From the NCBI RefSeq assembly GCF_003286415.2, contig NZ_CP043450.1, positions 186,001 to 250,000 of the forward strand: a stretch of DNA of 64,000 bases, read 5' to 3'. The notes beneath the pieces were generated by a model. It was not told the origin of the DNA and ran no database searches. It saw only the letters and a program-made list of their open reading frames with translations. Below, one piece after another: positions 59,045-64,000 of this stretch (its first letter is position 1; every line of letters begins with the position of its first letter). A program made the translations under genes and the position numbers. This DNA comes from Mucilaginibacter rubeus. GTDB taxonomy: Bacteria; Bacteroidota; Bacteroidia; Sphingobacteriales; Sphingobacteriaceae.

Positions 59045-59761
59045 ATGACCCGTCTATCTGTCAATATCAACAAAATAGCCACTTTGCGTAATTCGCGCGG
59101 TGGTAATAACCCCGACCTGATACAGGTTGCTAAAGATTGTGAACGTTTTGGCGCACAGGGTATCACCGTGCACCCCCGTCCCGATGAGCGTCACATCCGT
59201 TATAACGATGTGTTTGAGCTTAAGAAAATTGTTACTACCGAGTTTAATATCGAAGGTAATTGCCAGGAACAAAAATTTATCGACCTGGTATTGGCCAATA
59301 GGCCCGAACAGGTTACCCTGGTGCCCGATGTTTTGGGACAGATCACTTCAAACCACGGCTGGGATACTATCGCCAATTATCATTATTTAAAAGATATGAT
59401 AGCGGTGTTTAAAGAAGCCGGTATCCGTGTATCTATTTTTGTTGACCCTATTCCCGCAATGGTTGAAGGTGCCGCTAAAACCGGTACCGACCGCGTAGAA
59501 CTGTATACCGAAGGTTATGCTACCCATTTCCCACAAGGAAAAGAATTGGCTATTGCTCCTTACGTTGAAGCTGCGAAAGCCGCTCAGCAAGCAGGCCTGG
59601 GCTTAAATGCCGGTCATGATCTTGATTTGCACAACCTGAAATACTTTGCCGAAAATATACCGGGTCTGCTTGAAGTAAGTATCGGTCATGCCCTGGTAAG
59701 CGATGCCCTGTATTACGGTTTGGAAAATACCATCCAGATGTATTTACGACAACTGGCTTAG
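59045..59761 (+). CDS. pdxJ: Pyridoxine 5'-phosphate synthase
   Basis: This 238-residue cytosolic TIM-barrel enzyme makes pyridoxine 5'-phosphate from 1-deoxy-xylulose 5-phosphate and 3-amino-2-oxopropyl phosphate in vitamin B6 synthesis. The N-terminal [32 protein letters not shown] near 40 and [13 protein letters not shown] near 195 are characteristic. No other B6 genes are adjacent. It overlaps the convergent surface-protein gene by 4 bp. Confidence 0.97.
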   Translation: MTRLSVNINKIATLRNSRGGNNPDLIQVAKDCERFGAQGITVHPRPDERHIRYNDVFELKKIVTTEFNIEGNCQEQKFIDLVLANRPEQVTLVPDVLGQITSNHGWDTIANYHYLKDMIAVFKEAGIRVSIFVDPIPAMVEGAAKTGTDRVELYTEGYATHFPQGKELAIAPYVEAAKAAQQAGLGLNAGHDLDLHNLKYFAENIPGLLEVSIGHALVSDALYYGLENTIQMYLRQLA

Positions 59762-62112
59762 CGGATAATGCTTAAGTTGCCTGATAGCAGGCCGCAACCC
59801 GCACTAAGGTTAATGATGTAGTAATAACTGCCCGAAGGCAATTTTTGGCCATTATACATGCCGTTAAACGGGCGGCTGTATCCTTTTGAATCAAAAATGG
59901 CTTTCCCGTAACGGTTAAATATTTTTACCGTTGCCAAAGGGTAGTTTTCCATACCTGCTATCTGCCAGTAATCGTTTACGCCATCATTGTTTGGGGTAAT
60001 CACATTGGCAATATTGAGGTTGGACAGGCCTACACTTACATCAATCTTAGTACGGGTGCTCTCGCAGGCATTACTAAACCGACTTATGTAATAACTCCTG
60101 TTAGCGGTAACGTTTACCTTAAACTTGCCATTGGTTTCCTCATCAAGCGGAGTAGCATCAGTCTCGTTATCATAAAGCCTGTAGGTTGATGTTGCCACTG
60201 GGTTGCTAACCGGAATAATGGTTTCGCCGGGGCCGCATAGTTGAAAATTTTTAACCACCGGCGGATCAAGAATAAGCTCCTGGTTAAGGATGGTAACATG
60301 ATATGGTACAGCGCATCCGTCAGGATCAATGGTAAGTGTATAGGTTCCGCCCGGAAGTTTATCCACGTCAAGAGTGGTACGTATTACATCGCCTGCTTCG
60401 TTTGTCCACTTTAATGGTGGTACAACGTCATTGGTGTTTATGATTTTTAAGTTGCTGATGCTGCCGTTTGCGGCATCGCATGAGGCATTAACTTTCTGTA
60501 TTCCTGAATCATCAACCCCGGGATTTGAGCTGGTTAATGTTATCGGGATAGATTTTGCAAAGCAATTGCCATTATAGCATTTGGCATAATAGGTGCCAAT
60601 ACCTACGCCCTCCAGTTTAGGGCCTCCGGATTGTACCAGGTGATCCTGATCGTTATACCAATCAACCCCAATCACATTCTTTAAATTTTGCAGGGTAATT
60701 GAGCCGTTATTTTTAAAGCAGGTGGGATTAACCTTAATATAATCAGCTGCTAAAGTTGAAATAACCGGCTGGGTATATTCAGACGAGCTGTTGTTAAATG
60801 TAGCGTTTGCTACCAATTTTTTATTGTGCAGGTCGCCGGTAAACTTCCATTTGCCGTTGGCATCGGCAATAATAGTAGTTATATATTGAACCGGGTTACA
60901 AACATCGCAATCTGTATTATCATTATAAATGTAGACGGCAGCCCCGGGCGATGCTGTTCCTGAAAATTCATCGGCATTGCTGATGAGTACATTAATATCA
61001 GGTATGGCTGTGCCTTGCGAAATAAGATAAGGTACAGTATTGCACATGATACTGTTTTTAGCTATAGTAATATTGGTTGATTGCACGGCATAAAACGCGC
61101 CGCCATCATTTCTGAAAATATTGATATCGCTGTCATTATTATCGCCAATAAAAGCATTATTGCATTTAAATAAGGACATGCCTGAATTGCCCTGTATACT
61201 GCTTTGTTTATTCCGTACAAACAGGAATCCGTTTACTGAAACAAATTGAAACTGTGTAGCGCAAAAATCATTATCAGTTATCAGTGCGTTACTTCCCTGA
61301 AACCGTAACAAAATAGATGAATTACCACGGTTGTCCTGTCCGTTTACATCAAGCGAAAGCGAATTGTTAATAAACTTATTATCGATCCCGTTCAGGGCTA
61401 TAGCGGTAGCAAAATAGTTTCGTTCTTTTGGTGACGCGCCACCTATCAACGAGTTATCTGCAGTAATGTCAAGCGCATAGCCCAATTCAACAACATTAAT
61501 TCCCGACTCGTCATAACCGATAAAGTTTGATTGGATAACTATGTTGTCGTTGTTCTTTGAATCGGTTAACGAGTTTGTACCGCAGTAAACGCCATAAATA
61601 TTATCGCAAAAAACGTTGCCTTTATCGGGGGCACCTATAGTGATATTAGTACAATCATAAGCCGATATAGCAGTGAAAAGCAGGTTGCCGTTAAAGTTTG
61701 TGAGTTTACTGCTGTAGCCTTTTACACATAAGCCATAAATACTAACGTCGGTAACTTCGGTCATGAGAAATGCGGCGGCTTTTGTGCCTGGGAAGGTATA
61801 GCTCACATCAGGTATGATGTAAACCCTGGCGTCGCTCCGGCCAAATTTGGGCCCGGGTTGCGTACTGCCGTCGATAATTAAATTTGAGGTAACTTCCGGA
61901 AGCTGCGTGTACAGCGTTATAGTTGGATTGCCAGTTATATTAAAATTAATAACATCCTGCTGAACCGTTCCGTTGGCGGCTGCCTGGGTGAGGGCCTCAC
62001 GTAACGTACCCGGTCCGGCATCAGCATTACTGGTTACAGTAAATACAGCAGCCATAGCGCGCGATCCGGCCAGTACCAGGAATAACGTAAACAGCAACAA
62101 CCTTTGTTTCAT
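59758..62112 (-). CDS. Secreted beta-helix surface protein with gliding-motility/T9SS C-terminal domain
   Basis: This 784-residue protein has a signal peptide (ending RAMAA near 21) and an N-terminal right-handed parallel beta-helix with many NN- and NI-rich turns (about 30-380). Beta-sandwich repeats follow (about 400-690). The gliding-motility-associated C-terminal domain is recognised by [14 protein letters not shown] and [12 protein letters not shown]. That domain (type B CTD) marks cargo of the type IX secretion system in Bacteroidota. It is therefore probably exported and attached to the cell surface. Its ligand is unknown; a carbohydrate-binding or adhesive role is possible. Confidence 0.88.
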   Translation of the reverse strand: MKQRLLLFTLFLVLAGSRAMAAVFTVTSNADAGPGTLREALTQAAANGTVQQDVINFNITGNPTITLYTQLPEVTSNLIIDGSTQPGPKFGRSDARVYIIPDVSYTFPGTKAAAFLMTEVTDVSIYGLCVKGYSSKLTNFNGNLLFTAISAYDCTNITIGAPDKGNVFCDNIYGVYCGTNSLTDSKNNDNIVIQSNFIGYDESGINVVELGYALDITADNSLIGGASPKERNYFATAIALNGIDNKFINNSLSLDVNGQDNRGNSSILLRFQGSNALITDNDFCATQFQFVSVNGFLFVRNKQSSIQGNSGMSLFKCNNAFIGDNNDSDINIFRNDGGAFYAVQSTNITIAKNSIMCNTVPYLISQGTAIPDINVLISNADEFSGTASPGAAVYIYNDNTDCDVCNPVQYITTIIADANGKWKFTGDLHNKKLVANATFNNSSSEYTQPVISTLAADYIKVNPTCFKNNGSITLQNLKNVIGVDWYNDQDHLVQSGGPKLEGVGIGTYYAKCYNGNCFAKSIPITLTSSNPGVDDSGIQKVNASCDAANGSISNLKIINTNDVVPPLKWTNEAGDVIRTTLDVDKLPGGTYTLTIDPDGCAVPYHVTILNQELILDPPVVKNFQLCGPGETIIPVSNPVATSTYRLYDNETDATPLDEETNGKFKVNVTANRSYYISRFSNACESTRTKIDVSVGLSNLNIANVITPNNDGVNDYWQIAGMENYPLATVKIFNRYGKAIFDSKGYSRPFNGMYNGQKLPSGSYYYIINLSAGCGLLSGNLSIIR

Positions 62113-62454
62113 GGTTGCAATTTGGGTATGAATGTTAGTTTATAATTAATTGGCAATAAATTGGTTGATATTGTCCGTTAGTAAGTTACGGTTTTGTTGG
62201 CAATAACGCTACAGTACCAAACAGGTTGTTACTGCTTTGTGAAATATTGAGTTAACTTACCAACTGTAGCAGGAGGGAATTCTGATATTTACCTGATGCT
62301 TGACGGGCTTCCGGGAGTTGGTTGCGGCTTTTGCCGGGAATGAAAAGAAAAATCGTGATAAAAAGTAAAACTCGCCTGCCCGTCATGTTTGGGTATTCAT
62401 AAGGCAAATTACATTTTTTTCCTGTAAATGCATTGTCAATATCATATTACCTCA

Positions 62455-62485
62455 TTGTTACTCAATTTGTAAAACCGTACCTTTG
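62455..62485 (+). promoter_or_regulatory. Promoter of gcvP (-33 TTG and -7 TACCTTTG)
   Basis: TTG at 62455-62457 is followed 20 bp later by TACCTTTG (62478-62485), a complete Bacteroidota promoter, and predicts a leader of about 25 nt before the gcvP ATG. The rest of the gap 62113-62454 shows no gene. Confidence 0.65.
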
Positions 62486-62513
62486 CGGTAAATTTAAGAG
62501 GGACGATTAATTC

Positions 62514-64000
62514 ATGAAGTTGAATACAACCTATCAGGAGCAGTTTCAGTCGAGGCACATTGCTCCAAGCGAGGCCGACACGGCCAAAATGTTAAAAACC
62601 ATCGGCGTAAGTACGCTTGATGAATTAATAGGGCAAACAATACCGCAAAAGATCAGGCTTACCCAACCGCTTAATTTGCCAGCTGCAAAAAGCGAGTTTG
62701 ATTACCTGAACACTTTAAAGCAAACTGCTTCAAAAAACAAAGTTTTCAAGTCGTTTATTGGCAAAGGTTACTATGATGTAATTGTACCGGGCGTTATTCA
62801 GCGCAACATTCTTGAAAATCCGGGATGGTATACCCAATACACCCCGTACCAGGCAGAAATTGCACAGGGCCGTTTACAGGCTTTGTTGAATTTCCAAACC
62901 ATGATCATTGATCTTACCGGTATGGAAATTGCCAATGCTTCATTGCTTGACGAGGGTACTGCCGCTGCCGAAGCTATGTTTATGCAATACACCTTGCGTA
63001 AAAACAACAGCGCCAATGTATTCTTCGTTTCTGAGGAGCTGTTCCCGCAAACCATAGATATTTTAAAAACCCGCTCTGAGCCTTATGGCATTGAGCTAAG
63101 AATAGGCGACCACCGTACCCTTGAGTTAACCGACGATATGTTTGGCGCCATTGTACAATACCCTGCAGGCGACGGCGCTGTTTATAACTATGCCGACTTT
63201 GCCGCTAAAGGTCACGAAAAAGGAATTAAACTAACCGTTGTTGCCGATATCATGAGCCTTGCCCTGTTAACGCCTCCGGGCGAATGGGGCGCCGACATTG
63301 TAGTTGGCTCATCACAACGTTTCGGCGTACCAATGGGCTTTGGTGGCCCGCATGCCGCTTTCTTTGCAACTAAAGAAGAATACAAACGCTCTATCCCAGG
63401 CCGCATCATTGGTGTTACTATCGACAGCGCCAATAACTATGCCCTGCGTATGGCCCTGCAAACCCGCGAGCAGCACATCCGCCGTGATAAAGCTACTTCA
63501 AATATCTGTACCGCTCAGGCATTATTGGCTATCATGGCCGGTATGTATGCCGTATATCATGGTCCGGATGGTATTAAGTTGATTGCTGAACGTATTCACG
63601 GCTTAGCAGTTTTATTAGCCAAAACTTTAGGACAGCTTGGTTACGAGCAGCTTAACGAATCATACTTTGATACCGTTAAGTTTGATGTAGCCCACCTTGC
63701 AGGCCCAATTCATTCTGAAGCTTTAAATAACGAAATGAACCTTAACTACGAAGGTTCAATAGTTACTATCTCTATCGACGAAACAACTTCGGTTGAGGAT
63801 ATCAAAACCATTGTGAGGTTCTTTGCCAAAGTAAAAGGCAAAACCATTAATGATGTTGATTTCGATGGCGCCAACGCAAGCCTTGAAACGGTTATTCCTA
63901 CAGCGCTTCAGCGTACTTCGGCTTACTTAACACACAGCTTGTTCAATACCCACAGGTCTGAGCATGAAATGCTGCGTTATATCAAATCATTAGAAGCAAA
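62514..64000 (+). CDS. gcvP: Glycine dehydrogenase (glycine cleavage P-protein), N-terminal part
   Basis: The first about 495 residues are visible and the frame runs off the window. The N-terminus MKLNTTYQEQFQSRHIAPSEAD, the IGKGYYDVIVPGVIQRNI segment and GWYTQYTPYQAEIAQGRLQALLNFQTM are typical of the PLP-dependent P-protein. So are GSSQRFGVPMGFGGPHA and ALQTREQHIRR. The PLP lysine lies beyond the edge. P-protein decarboxylates glycine and passes the aminomethyl group to H-protein. No gcvT or gcvH is visible. Confidence 0.96.
   Translation, partial: MKLNTTYQEQFQSRHIAPSEADTAKMLKTIGVSTLDELIGQTIPQKIRLTQPLNLPAAKSEFDYLNTLKQTASKNKVFKSFIGKGYYDVIVPGVIQRNILENPGWYTQYTPYQAEIAQGRLQALLNFQTMIIDLTGMEIANASLLDEGTAAAEAMFMQYTLRKNNSANVFFVSEELFPQTIDILKTRSEPYGIELRIGDHRTLELTDDMFGAIVQYPAGDGAVYNYADFAAKGHEKGIKLTVVADIMSLALLTPPGEWGADIVVGSSQRFGVPMGFGGPHAAFFATKEEYKRSIPGRIIGVTIDSANNYALRMALQTREQHIRRDKATSNICTAQALLAIMAGMYAVYHGPDGIKLIAERIHGLAVLLAKTLGQLGYEQLNESYFDTVKFDVAHLAGPIHSEALNNEMNLNYEGSIVTISIDETTSVEDIKTIVRFFAKVKGKTINDVDFDGANASLETVIPTALQRTSAYLTHSLFNTHRSEHEMLRYIKSLEA

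Overview
The window looks like a chromosomal segment of a Bacteroidota bacterium of the Sphingobacteriaceae type, most like Mucilaginibacter or Pedobacter. This rests on four things: promoters of the TAnnTTTG (-7) type, weak or absent Shine-Dalgarno sequences, a secreted protein with a gliding-motility/type IX secretion C-terminal domain, and family content such as GH78, GH5, ChbG-type deacetylase, tandem FtsX-type permeases and bactofilin with an M23 peptidase. I see no rRNA, CRISPR array, prophage or transposase. The only RNA genes or elements are a SAM-I riboswitch, a tRNA-Cys-like gene and a possible small RNA.

Layout. 1-2700: a TetR regulator, a DHA2 drug-efflux transporter and a short-chain dehydrogenase, each preceded by the same 14-bp palindrome, so probably one small regulon. 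2960-5675: a lutABC-type lactate-oxidation operon with 4-bp overlaps. 6000-9460: a START-domain protein and an alpha-L-rhamnosidase. 9760-13800: argH, a TlpA-like lipoprotein, a HAD protein, YwbE and DUF1345. 14160-18000: an amidase, two AraC-type regulators and an ankyrin protein. 18262-21621: ftsK and lolA. 22088-25466: a P-loop kinase-like protein, DUF4265, a ChbG-like deacetylase and a metallo-beta-lactamase-fold hydrolase. 25539-26498: two tandem BLUF photoreceptor proteins. 27287-33831: secreted esterase and glycosidase genes, a nucleotide pyrophosphatase, DUF72 and an SDR. 34251-34526: a SAM-I riboswitch followed by a tRNA-Cys-like gene. 35477-37067: a transglutaminase and an Anbu-type proteasome homologue. 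37816-41839: nucleoside hydrolase, Lar-like zinc protein, YdcF, an arylesterase and a sterol-desaturase-family protein. 42171-52521: four tandem MacB/FtsX-type permeases, the first carrying an anti-sigma-like cytoplasmic domain. 52771-64000: bacilliredoxin, M23 peptidase with bactofilin, ahcY, a NodB-like protein, pdxJ, a large beta-helix surface protein and the start of gcvP.

Many intergenic gaps hold long imperfect palindromes of several families, three of which end in TGTCAT...ATGACA. They account for most apparent small ORFs in the gaps.

The most interesting points are: a BLUF pair in which one member has Phe in place of the photoactive Tyr; a SAM-I riboswitch whose next recognisable gene is a structurally odd tRNA-Cys; the shared TetR-type operator set; the anti-sigma-like permease fusion; and an Anbu gene kept only with its transglutaminase partner. 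All calls come from reading the sequence and from memory of protein families; no database search was run.
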